Source: a virus
Reading direction: 5' to 3' (one strand)
IMG/VR virus record: IMGVR_UViG_3300022200_001565
Coordinates: 1 to 32,121 of that record
Length of the DNA: 32,121 bases
Shown here piece after piece: positions 24,763 to 31,103 of this stretch. The notes beneath the pieces were generated by a model that was not told the origin of the DNA, ran no database searches, and saw only the letters and a list, made by a program, of their open reading frames with translations. The stretch's first letter is position 1, and every line of letters begins with the position of its first letter. The position numbers were made by a program, and so were the translations under genes.

Positions 24763-24974
24763 ACCTAAACAGAATACAACTTGAGTGGTTGGCAGATACT
24801 GCCGCCACCACTCTGGCTAAACATGGGGCTTGGCCTACCCCGCTTCGCCTTCTGGCAGACCAAATAGAAAAAGACTGCCCAAACTTCAACAAAGAGAAAT
24901 GGATTAAACGTGCGTTGAAGGCTTGGGAAGACAACTATGTCTATCCAGAAATCAATGATGAAATCCCTTATTAG
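24759..24974 (+). CDS. Small hypothetical protein
   Basis: 71 aa from the ATG at 24759 (MNLNRIQLEWLADTAATT), which overlaps the DUF932 stop and has GAAAGG upstream; an earlier in-frame ATG at 24747 has no site. Helical and acidic at the C-terminus (VYPEINDEIPY). No family recognised. Translationally coupled to the DUF932 gene. Confidence 0.68.
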   Translation: MNLNRIQLEWLADTAATTLAKHGAWPTPLRLLADQIEKDCPNFNKEKWIKRALKAWEDNYVYPEINDEIPY

Positions 24975-24984
24975 GAGAACTAAA

Positions 24985-25779
24985 ATGCAAACAGCAATCG
25001 AAACTATTACTCCAGCTTTAGCAAAAATTATGCTGGGTATGAACACACAAAATCGCAAGCTTAAGAAAAACCATGTTCAAAATATGGTTCGCGATATTCA
25101 AAACGGTTTATGGCAACTTAATGGTTCATCTATTTGTGTCTGTTCAGATGGAACATTGCTTGATGGTCAGCACAGATTACATGCCATTATTAAAGCTGAT
25201 AAATCTATAGAAACTATAGTTGTTCGAGGCTTGCCAAAGGATGCTAGAGATACAATTGACTCAGGCACAAAGCGCACAGTCAGCGATAGAATATCAATGA
25301 ATGGCGCTAGTTACGCAACGTCACAAGCATCTGTTGCTAATTTTTTAATTAGTGTTGCTCATAATACACCTCGATCTGTTACTGCTTCACAACAGGAAGT
25401 ATTATCTGTTATAGAAAATCACGACTTGATTCCAAGTTGTACTGTAGCAGACAAAGCTTTTCCTCGGGTGGGAACCTTATTAGCTGGGCTTCATTACATT
25501 GCTTGCTATCAAGACAATCATCAAAAGGCTGATGAGTTTATAGCTGTCTTTAAAAAAGGTGTGCCAACTTATGAACATGATGCCGCTCATTTTTGCCGCG
25601 AATATTTTATTGCTCAAGAAATGAAACAAGTAAGTATTCGCACTGAGTTTAAACGTAGAATTATAGTGAATGCGTTTAATAAATTCATAATGAATGAACC
25701 AATGCGAAGCGCGCGCTTTCCTGAAAAGTATTATATTCCTCAATGGACTCCTGAATGTGTTGGTGTTCACATTGGATAA
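24985..25779 (+). CDS. ParB/sulfiredoxin-like DGQHR-motif protein
   Basis: 264 aa from the ATG at 24985, which has a perfect AGGAGAAC site; the frame is open further upstream but the site fixes the start. The N-terminal part has NRKLKKNHVQNMVRDIQNG, then ICVCSDGTLLDGQHRLHAI with DGQHRLHA at residues 60-67. That is the ParB/sulfiredoxin-like fold seen in ParB, DndB-like and many phage proteins. The helical C-terminal two thirds has no recognised domain. It may bind nucleotide or DNA; the exact role is unknown. Confidence 0.72.
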   Translation: MQTAIETITPALAKIMLGMNTQNRKLKKNHVQNMVRDIQNGLWQLNGSSICVCSDGTLLDGQHRLHAIIKADKSIETIVVRGLPKDARDTIDSGTKRTVSDRISMNGASYATSQASVANFLISVAHNTPRSVTASQQEVLSVIENHDLIPSCTVADKAFPRVGTLLAGLHYIACYQDNHQKADEFIAVFKKGVPTYEHDAAHFCREYFIAQEMKQVSIRTEFKRRIIVNAFNKFIMNEPMRSARFPEKYYIPQWTPECVGVHIG

Positions 25780-25960
25780 TATTTGCTCTGAGTGTGAAGG
25801 CGATGGCGTTGTAGAAATCTACAAACGCCAAAGCTTTAGCCGTGATGTTGGTTACATAGATACAAAGACATGCACACAATGCAATGGATCAGGGTTTGAC
25901 AATGACTTCGATCCATTGCATACATGCAAGCATGAAGTCGTATCTCCAACTGATAAGTGA
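25757..25960 (+). CDS. DnaJ-type zinc-finger peptide (start uncertain)
   Basis: About 67 aa with two CxxCxGxG-like motifs, CSECEGDG and CTQCNGSGF, the pattern of the DnaJ cysteine-rich zinc domain, separated by about 24 residues. The only ATG (25694) would overlap the upstream gene by 85 bp, so GTG at 25757 or 25763 or TTG at 25772 is likelier; no clear ribosome site is visible. Small phage proteins with this motif are common and uncharacterised. Confidence 0.58.
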   Translation: MLVFTLDNICSECEGDGVVEIYKRQSFSRDVGYIDTKTCTQCNGSGFDNDFDPLHTCKHEVVSPTDK

Positions 25961-26216
25961 CAAAGCTTGGAAAGCTAATGTAAAACTTGAGGATGCCTTT
26001 GATAAAGCAGGGGCTTCCTCAACAACGTATTGGCGTACCGTAAATGAGAGAACAGAGTTAAAGTATGATACGGCATTGAGAGTGTTCAATGCAATCGAAG
26101 AACTTTACCAGATTCAACAAGCCCGTGAGTATTCCAAAGGATTACGAGAAGCTAATCAAAGCGTTGATCGGCGCGCGATTAGAAAAAGGTTTGAGCCAAG
26201 AATCCTTATCCCATAA
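25932..26216 (+). CDS. HTH protein, Cro/repressor-like
   Basis: 94 aa from the ATG at 25932. Residues about 15-52 (LEDAFDKAGASSTTYWRTVNERTELKYDTALRVFNAI across two helices) have the spacing of a phage helix-turn-helix domain. It lies in the early block next to a second HTH gene that overlaps its end by 128 bp in another frame, so its basic C-terminus is doubly coding. Likely a transcriptional regulator; target unknown. Confidence 0.66.
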   Translation: MKSYLQLISDKAWKANVKLEDAFDKAGASSTTYWRTVNERTELKYDTALRVFNAIEELYQIQQAREYSKGLREANQSVDRRAIRKRFEPRILIP

Positions 26217-26343
26217 GATTGGCTGCACCTCTTCTCTGATTCACAAATGGGAATCTCACAAGAGAATACCGTCTGGCTTTATGCTTATCTGCTGGCTTGA
26301 TGCTTTGGACTATCAAATAGATGTCACCAAAAAAGGTTCATAG
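26089..26343 (+). CDS. XRE-family HTH regulator
   Basis: 84 aa. Residues about 22-75 form a classic XRE helix-turn-helix: LIGARLEKGLSQESLSHKIG, then CTSSLIHKWESHKRIPS and LICWLDALDYQI. The ATG at 26089 lies deep in the preceding HTH gene; GTG at 26125 (SIPKDYEK) is an alternative that shortens the overlap. It probably binds an operator in this genome, perhaps one of the palindromes listed here. Confident of the domain, less so of the start. Confidence 0.72.
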   Translation: MQSKNFTRFNKPVSIPKDYEKLIKALIGARLEKGLSQESLSHKIGCTSSLIHKWESHKRIPSGFMLICWLDALDYQIDVTKKGS

Positions 26344-26626
26344 AATATTTTGCATTATCTGCAATGCGCAAACAGAATGGTTTGTCGCAGTGCTTAAACA
26401 AAATTCTTCTGCATCTTATGAAAAGCATTGGTACATTTGCAGACGCTGCTATGAGGAGGACCAATGGCAAACCGTAATAAAAACAAAGGAACCTACCACG
26501 AAAAGTGGTTTGTCAACTGGCTCAAAGAAGCGGGTATCAAAGCGAAAAGGCAACCGCTCAGTGGCAGCTTGGGAGGAGAGTATAGCGGCGATCTCAAGCT
26601 CGAACTCAACGGATACGAATTGGTAG
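26321..26626 (+). CDS. Small zinc-ribbon protein
   Basis: 101 aa. Two CxxC knuckles, CIIC (residues 11-14) and CRRC (40-43), about 25 residues apart, suggest a zinc ribbon in the first half. The second half is Ser/Lys-rich and overlaps the resolvase gene by 163 bp in another frame, so only the first half may be under constraint. It starts inside the end of the XRE gene. Role unknown. Confidence 0.5.
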   Translation: MSPKKVHRIFCIICNAQTEWFVAVLKQNSSASYEKHWYICRRCYEEDQWQTVIKTKEPTTKSGLSTGSKKRVSKRKGNRSVAAWEESIAAISSSNSTDTNW

Positions 26627-26805
26627 GCGAAGTCAAATACCGTGACAAGTCTACCTTTCCCAGCCCCTTCAAAGTTTTAGAAGGCAGAGACATTGCTTTT
26701 TACAAACGGAGAACAGGCAAGCCGCAAACCTTAGTCATCATTGAAGGTGACACATTCCTTAAACTAATGGAGAACTCTAATGAAAAAGATAAAGAACCTA
26801 GCTGA
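26464..26805 (+). CDS. Hjc-like Holliday junction resolvase / PD-(D/E)XK nuclease
   Basis: 113 aa. The order NKGTYHEKWF (Glu13), GGEYSGDLKL (Asp43), VGEVKYR (Glu56, Lys58) matches archaeal Hjc-type resolvases, with the E...D...ExK metal site and a basic, Arg-rich loop between. It would cut branched recombination intermediates before packaging. GAGGA lies upstream of the ATG. It is close to the exonuclease and annealing protein, a consistent recombination set. RusA is not a match. Confidence 0.78.
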   Translation: MANRNKNKGTYHEKWFVNWLKEAGIKAKRQPLSGSLGGEYSGDLKLELNGYELVGEVKYRDKSTFPSPFKVLEGRDIAFYKRRTGKPQTLVIIEGDTFLKLMENSNEKDKEPS

Positions 26806-27025
26806 CGGTCAGGTCTGGGATTCAACTGTTAGCAGGGTATCGCAATCAACAGTATTGCGAGAAGAAATGATTCGTAAAGATTTTATAATTGATAGCGCAA
26901 AGATAAGCGCTGATCGGATTAGACTTGGCGAACCTGTCGGTGACTTCTGGCTAGAAGGCAAAGCCAAAGAAAGATTAATAAAAGATTATGGCTTAACGGA
27001 GGCTGACTTCAAAAAATACCTTTGA
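26780..27025 (+). CDS. Small hypothetical protein
   Basis: 81 aa, starting inside the end of the resolvase gene (26 bp overlap) with a GGAGA about eight bases upstream. Sequence such as SRVSQSTVLREEMIRKDFI and GDFWLEGKAKERLIKDYGL is helical and charged. No family recognised. It is the last gene before the intergenic palindrome upstream of the exonuclease. Confidence 0.68.
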   Translation: MKKIKNLADGQVWDSTVSRVSQSTVLREEMIRKDFIIDSAKISADRIRLGEPVGDFWLEGKAKERLIKDYGLTEADFKKYL

Positions 27026-27056
27026 CTATATTGCATATATGCAGTAGTCTTTGTCT
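27022..27056 (+). promoter_or_regulatory. Palindrome and promoter-like box upstream of exonuclease
   Basis: A perfect 12-bp palindrome TGCATATATGCA (27032-27043) lies in the 51-bp gap, just after a TTGACT box (27022-27027), and is flanked by GACTA and TAGTC, which also pair. Candidate operator for one of the HTH proteins controlling the recombination genes. No good -10 box is visible. Confidence 0.48.
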
Positions 27057-27076
27057 TATAAAAAAAGGAGAACACA

Positions 27077-27841
27077 ATGCAAAGACAAGGTTTTATTGGC
27101 GGCTCTGATTGCGTGAAGATCATGCAAGGTGAGTGGCTAGATCTTTGGAATGTAAAGACTGGGCGCGCGCAGCCTGATGATTTGTCTGACAATATCGCTG
27201 TGCAACTCGGTATTCATACTGAGGATTTTAATCTCAAATGGTTTGAGAAAAATTACAATTGCATATTAACGCATCATCAAACTGAACTGTCAGAAATTAT
27301 CGGGACCGTCCCTGCAAAGGGAACCATCGATGCCGCATTCAATATGCAACCAGTAGAAGCGAAGCACACCAATGCTTTTAATTCTATGAATGACATGATT
27401 GATAGATACATGCCTCAACTTCAGCTATACGCAAAGCTTGCTGGCGTTGACGGAATCTATCTGTCTGTAATTTTTGGCAACAGCAAATGGGAATCCAAAC
27501 ACATCAAACAAAGTAACCAATACTTTGAAGGTATGTGGACTGTTGTCTCTGATTTCTGGTCTTATGTTTTAGATGACAAGCCTCCAGAAAATGTTGCACC
27601 AACTGTACTTAACCACAATAATATTGAAGTTGATCAAATGGTGATACGTGATGCAACACAAGATAATCAATTCGTCGATGCCGCAGTTACTTATATACAA
27701 GGTTATGAGCATAACCGAGTATTCGAGAATGCAAAGAAAGATCTCAAAGCTATGGTCGCACCCAATGAACGTGAGGTTTATTGTGATCAATTGTCAGTCC
27801 GAAGAGACAAGCGCGGCGCGCTCAGAATAGTTAAAAGATAA
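27077..27841 (+). CDS. YqaJ-type viral exonuclease
   Basis: 254 aa. N-terminal GFIGGSDCVKIMQGEWLDLW is the typical YqaJ start. The nuclease core has LGIHTEDF (Glu49), GTIDAAF (Asp85) and PVEAKHT (Glu94, Lys96), then a Gln-containing helix (YMPQLQLYAKLAG). It resects double-stranded ends to give single strands for the annealing protein, as lambda Exo does for Bet. It has a consensus AGGAGAAC site and its own upstream palindrome with promoter-like boxes. Confidence 0.88.
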   Translation: MQRQGFIGGSDCVKIMQGEWLDLWNVKTGRAQPDDLSDNIAVQLGIHTEDFNLKWFEKNYNCILTHHQTELSEIIGTVPAKGTIDAAFNMQPVEAKHTNAFNSMNDMIDRYMPQLQLYAKLAGVDGIYLSVIFGNSKWESKHIKQSNQYFEGMWTVVSDFWSYVLDDKPPENVAPTVLNHNNIEVDQMVIRDATQDNQFVDAAVTYIQGYEHNRVFENAKKDLKAMVAPNEREVYCDQLSVRRDKRGALRIVKR

Positions 27842-27852
27842 GGAGAACAATC

Positions 27853-28233
27853 ATGGCACAGAGAACAGTGACTGATGAAATAAAGTTCAGCGACAATGAG
27901 CTTTGGAAAGCAATGGAATCTCAAGTAATGGATTTAGTTTCTGATAGAGCTATTCAATATTTAACAGCTAAAGCAGTTCAATATCATGTTGATGAATCCA
28001 TTGATAAATACTTTAGTCGCATAAAAGAAATAATAGAAGATGATCCACATGATCTTGTTGACGCAAGTGAAATAGCATTTTCAAATGAAGGTTTTATGGA
28101 AGCAACATACATAGCAGTACAACTTGTACTCGAAGAAGTCCTGCCACAAATTCATTTAAAACCAGAATGGAAAACAAAAAAAGATTGGATAGAAATGATC
28201 CAAGCAAAAAAGGAGAACACCAATGACACTTGA
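27853..28233 (+). CDS. Hypothetical protein between exonuclease and annealing protein
   Basis: 126 aa, acidic and helical (YHVDESIDKYFSRIKEIIEDDPHD). It has a perfect AGGAGAAC site and overlaps the annealing-protein start by 11 bp. No recognised family. Its place inside the recombination pair suggests an accessory role but nothing in the sequence proves it. Confidence 0.68.
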   Translation: MAQRTVTDEIKFSDNELWKAMESQVMDLVSDRAIQYLTAKAVQYHVDESIDKYFSRIKEIIEDDPHDLVDASEIAFSNEGFMEATYIAVQLVLEEVLPQIHLKPEWKTKKDWIEMIQAKKENTNDT

Positions 28234-28684
28234 AACCACAATGGATATATGGGATGCGCTTGCGCAATCTGATCCACAATATCTAAAACCAGTAAGCTTT
28301 GGATCACGCAGCTTCACGGCTATTGACCCACAGTATCAAGTCAAAAAGATGACAGAACACTTCGGCCCTGTTGGCGAAGGCTGGGGTTGGCACAATCAAA
28401 CAGAGATAGTGCCTCTAAGCAACGGAGACAGCGCTGTATTAGCGCATGTAACTATCTGGCATGGGAACCAAGGAAATATGTTTGGCCCCTTCACAGGCTG
28501 TCGCAAGTTCTTTGATGCTTCAAAAGGTAGGCTGGCAGAAGATGCGCCGAAGATGGCTATCACAGATGGGCTGACAAAAGCGCTATCTCACTTGGGCTGC
28601 GATGCGGATGTGTTCTTGGGTAAGATGGATGGGAATAAGTATTCCGCAGACAGTGTTCCTAATGGCGCGGGGCAAGCATGGTAA
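28223..28684 (+). CDS. Single-strand annealing protein (Rad52/ERF-like)
   Basis: 153 aa. The segment SFGSRSFTAIDPQYQVKKMTEHFGPVGEGWGW, then AHVTIWHGNQ and, near the C-terminus, APKMAITDGLTKALSHLGCDADVF follow the layout of phage Rad52-like annealing proteins (beta-strand core, long helix with the TKALSxLG pattern). It would coat and anneal single strands made by the YqaJ exonuclease. Shorter than many relatives. The exact subfamily cannot be set without a profile search. Confidence 0.78.
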   Translation: MTLETTMDIWDALAQSDPQYLKPVSFGSRSFTAIDPQYQVKKMTEHFGPVGEGWGWHNQTEIVPLSNGDSAVLAHVTIWHGNQGNMFGPFTGCRKFFDASKGRLAEDAPKMAITDGLTKALSHLGCDADVFLGKMDGNKYSADSVPNGAGQAW

Positions 28685-28932
28685 CTAAGAAAGTTACTAA
28701 ACTCTGGAAGGGTGAATACCTTTCAATCAGGACATATGAGGTGCAGCCCGCGATCAAAGCGGGCGGGCTGCGCCTCATATATCAAGACAAGCAAATGTTC
28801 TTAGATCCAGTACAGCTACAAAATCTAAGACCATCATCTAAAGTTTTCAAATCAAAAACAGGAGGTAAAGATTACCAACTAATAGATATTAAGTTTGTCC
28901 CACAGGACAGCAAGCAAATGAAACTATTATAA
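28678..28932 (+). CDS. Small hypothetical protein containing a large hairpin in its gene
   Basis: 84 aa, basic (KKVTKLWKGEYLSIRTYEV; KVFKSKTGGKDYQLIDIKF). It starts in the last codons of the annealing protein. Codons about 19-34 are encoded by an almost perfect 18-bp-arm inverted repeat (28734-28780), much more GC-rich than the rest of the gene. No family recognised. Confidence 0.62.
   Translation: MVTKKVTKLWKGEYLSIRTYEVQPAIKAGGLRLIYQDKQMFLDPVQLQNLRPSSKVFKSKTGGKDYQLIDIKFVPQDSKQMKLL
28734..28780 (+). repeat. 18-bp-arm inverted repeat inside a coding gene
   Basis: Arms 28734-28751 and 28763-28780 are complementary at 17 of 18 positions (the exception pairs G-U in RNA), with an 11-base loop. 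Core GCAGCCCGC / GCGGGCTGC. It lies in frame inside the 84-residue gene and stands out as GC-rich. Confidence 0.75.
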
Positions 28933-28945
28933 AGGAGCCAGAAGC

Positions 28946-29317
28946 ATGGCAGAATATGACAACACAAACACAGGCGCAGCATTTGCACCATTCCCAACAC
29001 AACAAATGATTTTGCAAGGGAAGGTTGATATTGATATGAAGCAATCCAAGATTGTTTGCGTCAAAGATCAAACCAAAAACGGCAGAAATATTGTTGAGGT
29101 TTATGCAAAGATTGCAGTGTTGTTTGAGAATGACAAGAAGGGCAATGAAAGCGCGCCAGATTACTCTGGCCCAATTGATGACAATGACGTGCTAAAGATT
29201 GCAGGTTGGAAGCGCATGAAAGATGGCAAGCCTTATATGTCATTCAAAGTATCAGATAAACAGAATGGTTCGCATGGCGCACAAAGTGGATTGCCAAACG
29301 ATGCAATACCATTCTAA
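28946..29317 (+). CDS. SSB-like protein (putative)
   Basis: 123 aa. The body has beta-rich sequence (KIVCVKDQTKNGRNIVEVYAKIAVLF) and a DUF736-like stretch (ESAPDYSGPIDDNDVLKIAGWKRMKDGKPYMSFKVSD in outline). The last residues are LPNDAIPF, close to the acidic-hydrophobic IPF tail by which single-strand binding proteins recruit partners. AAAGGAG upstream of ATG. It ends the recombination run and precedes an intrinsic terminator. SSB function is an inference. Confidence 0.62.
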   Translation: MAEYDNTNTGAAFAPFPTQQMILQGKVDIDMKQSKIVCVKDQTKNGRNIVEVYAKIAVLFENDKKGNESAPDYSGPIDDNDVLKIAGWKRMKDGKPYMSFKVSDKQNGSHGAQSGLPNDAIPF

Positions 29318-29333
29318 CATAAGAATGTTCTCC

Positions 29334-29368
29334 GAGGATTCATTTACATCTGCCCGATTGGAATCCTC
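29334..29368 (+). other. Inverted repeat ahead of the early terminator
   Basis: GAGGATTC (29334-29341) is perfectly complementary to GAATCCTC (29361-29368), 19 bases apart, just before the terminator hairpin. It does not overlap the terminator stem, so it is not an obvious antiterminator; it may be an extra stabilising stem. Confidence 0.45.
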
Positions 29369-29375
29369 CCTGACT

Positions 29376-29402
29376 GACGCAGCTTTGGCTGCGTCTTTTT
29401 TT
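29376..29402 (+). terminator. Intrinsic terminator at the end of the recombination genes
   Basis: Perfect 8-bp GC-rich stem GACGCAGC / GCTGCGTC with a TTTG loop, followed directly by seven T. It lies between the SSB-like gene and the next plus-strand gene. Confidence 0.9.
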
Positions 29403-29413
29403 AGGAGTGCACC

Positions 29414-29647
29414 ATGATAGAATTTTTCACTATCTTAATGATCGACTATGAAATGCCAGCGCATAACGCCGCACCACTTGCAAGCATAGTCTACGCTTCA
29501 GAGAACCACTGCCAGCAAGTAATGGATCAGGGTCTAGCTGACCCAATCTATGACCATATCGTAAAACTCTACGGCAATAACATCTATATGACCTGCGTAG
29601 AAACAGACGTTGTGTCATCCGTACTTAGACCAAGGGCAAGACCATGA
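29414..29647 (+). CDS. Small hypothetical protein after the terminator
   Basis: 77 aa. The N-terminal IEFFTILMIDYEMPA is hydrophobic; the rest is mixed (SENHCQQVMDQGLADPIYDH). TTAGGAG lies immediately after the terminator T-tract, about ten bases before the ATG, so expression needs read-through or a new start. ATGA-type overlap with the next gene. No family recognised. Confidence 0.66.
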   Translation: MIEFFTILMIDYEMPAHNAAPLASIVYASENHCQQVMDQGLADPIYDHIVKLYGNNIYMTCVETDVVSSVLRPRARP

Positions 29648-29970
29648 CCGAAGAACAAATGCTACAAGCAATGCTTGATGACGCCAAACAAATACGCAAA
29701 CGCTATCGTGATAAATGGGGCGGCAAACCAGACCCCAAAGCAAAAGAACCAGAGCCTAAGCCAAAAGAGATCGAGACGACAGCCGCGCCCACAAGAGGCA
29801 GCGGCTGGCGTAACGATCCACTTAGCCAAAAAGAAATAGATGACATCCTATACTTTCAAAGCAAGGGATGGTGCGTAACATCTACGGCTTTGTTCTTGGG
29901 CCTCAATGACAAAACTGTAAGGAAGTATCGTGAGGATGCCAGTCGGGACCAACACCCCCAAGAATCTTAA
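29644..29970 (+). CDS. Putative DNA-binding protein with C-terminal HTH
   Basis: 108 aa. Acidic/basic helical N-terminus, a Lys/Pro/Glu-rich linker (residues about 37-45), then SQKEIDDILYFQSKGWCVTSTALFLGLNDKTVRKYRED, which has the form of a resolvase-type helix-turn-helix (residues about 62-98). It is the last early gene and faces the lysis block tail-to-tail. Could regulate the early-to-late switch; that is inference. Confidence 0.66.
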   Translation: MTEEQMLQAMLDDAKQIRKRYRDKWGGKPDPKAKEPEPKPKEIETTAAPTRGSGWRNDPLSQKEIDDILYFQSKGWCVTSTALFLGLNDKTVRKYREDASRDQHPQES

Positions 29971-29995
29971 TATCAGCTACACATCTAAGTGCAAG

Positions 29996-30448
29996 CTAAA
30001 TCATTAATTCAAAGTGAGGGGCGTCGATAAAAGGTCTCCGCCCCTGACTGCGTCTTGTATCAATGTAATCATTCATTGCAGATTCCATAGTGCCATCCCA
30101 ATAAGCAATGTTTGGAACAGACCAAGCAGCTCCCCAACGAACAGGAACATCTACAGCGCGCGCGCCTTCAGCCATAGCATCAGCAATTTCGTCATAAAGA
30201 TTTAATTCCCAGCGCCCACCATCAACATAAGCCATCAGATCAACAGCCAAACCATCAATGTGCTTGCTCTTCATGGTTTGACTTGCGCCTTTAGCAACCA
30301 AAGCCTTCTGCTCTTCAATAGTTCTTAATCCACAGATCACGCTAAAGTCTTGCTTAGTAACACTGATTGCATACTTCACAACAGCAGCCATGCGTTCATC
30401 AACACCTTCCAGCTTCTCTAAGCTGCGCTTTCCTAGTTTATAACTCAT
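29996..30448 (-). CDS. Endolysin, peptidase M15 (L-Ala-D-Glu / D-Ala-D-Ala type)
   Basis: 150 aa, a single-domain lysin. Zinc site: SKHIDGLAVDL with His63 and Asp70, and PHFELM with His145, the M15 signature. VICGLRTIEEQKALVAKGAS in front is also typical of the M15C L-alanyl-D-glutamate peptidases. No signal peptide, so it relies on the holin encoded just upstream (ATGA overlap). It cleaves peptidoglycan cross-bridge peptides. Confidence 0.92.
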   Translation of the reverse strand: MSYKLGKRSLEKLEGVDERMAAVVKYAISVTKQDFSVICGLRTIEEQKALVAKGASQTMKSKHIDGLAVDLMAYVDGGRWELNLYDEIADAMAEGARAVDVPVRWGAAWSVPNIAYWDGTMESAMNDYIDTRRSQGRRPFIDAPHFELMI

Positions 30449-30903
30449 GGTTTCGCCTTCATGTATTTGCTGACCGCTCTATTTCCAAACCAGAATGACA
30501 TGATAGCAGCAAACAAACCAGCCGTTGCATCATCCCAGATTAGACTAAGTGCGCGCCCCATCTCATGCCCCATGTCCAACAGAGCAAGCAATGCTGTTAC
30601 TTTGATGGCAACGAAAAGAGCAAAAAAACAATAAGTGATAACAGGGCGCACACTTCCGCGTAATGCGTTGATAAAGCCTCCCGCATCAATACTGTCATGT
30701 CGGTACAGCCCCTCGGTTTCTTTAATATCTGCTTCTTTATCCATGATGCTAAGTTTTAATTCAGCACGTTTAGACATCAGATCCATTTCAAGCTGCGCTC
30801 TTTCAAGCTCATGCTTGTGCGCTTGGTTTGCTTTGAAGTAGTTTAAAACCTCTGGCAAAAACGATGTGCCAAAACCAAGCAAGCTGCCAAGAAGAGTAAT
30901 CAT
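30445..30903 (-). CDS. Three-transmembrane holin (GTA holin type)
   Basis: 152 aa. The N-terminus LLGSLLGFGTSFLPEVLNYF is followed by a charged coiled-coil helix (residues 27-65), then membrane spans about 88-110 and 122-142. GSVRPVITYCFFALFVA and AAIMSFWFGNRAVSKYM match the three-TM holins of gene-transfer agents and marine phages. It would open the inner membrane to release the endolysin, encoded immediately downstream. Confidence 0.85.
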   Translation of the reverse strand: MITLLGSLLGFGTSFLPEVLNYFKANQAHKHELERAQLEMDLMSKRAELKLSIMDKEADIKETEGLYRHDSIDAGGFINALRGSVRPVITYCFFALFVAIKVTALLALLDMGHEMGRALSLIWDDATAGLFAAIMSFWFGNRAVSKYMKAKP

Positions 30904-31103
30904 TTGCGCTCACTTCCAAGCCAGACAGCAAACGCGCCCGTCATTGCACCTGATACCACACTAATCATTGCAGATTGTTGCGTGGATAAATCATCCAAAG
31001 ACATGCCCCATTCAATAACACGAATATACATTAAGGTCATAACAGCCATCATGACTCTTGGCATTATCTTCCATTCGAGAATACGTTCCATAGCTATAGT
31101 CAT
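30900..31103 (-). CDS. Small two-span membrane protein (lysis-associated)
   Basis: 67 aa, with hydrophobic spans around MPRVMMAVMTLMYIRVIEW and SAMISVVSGAMTGAFAVWLG. ATGA-type overlap with the holin gene. It could be a second holin, antiholin or holin partner; sequence alone does not decide. Confidence 0.7.
   Translation of the reverse strand: MTIAMERILEWKIMPRVMMAVMTLMYIRVIEWGMSLDDLSTQQSAMISVVSGAMTGAFAVWLGSERK

Noticed and set aside
24270-24934. Minus-strand frames of 95 to 138 residues opposite the DUF932 and following genes
   Set aside because: Antisense shadows of confident plus-strand genes, without ribosome sites.
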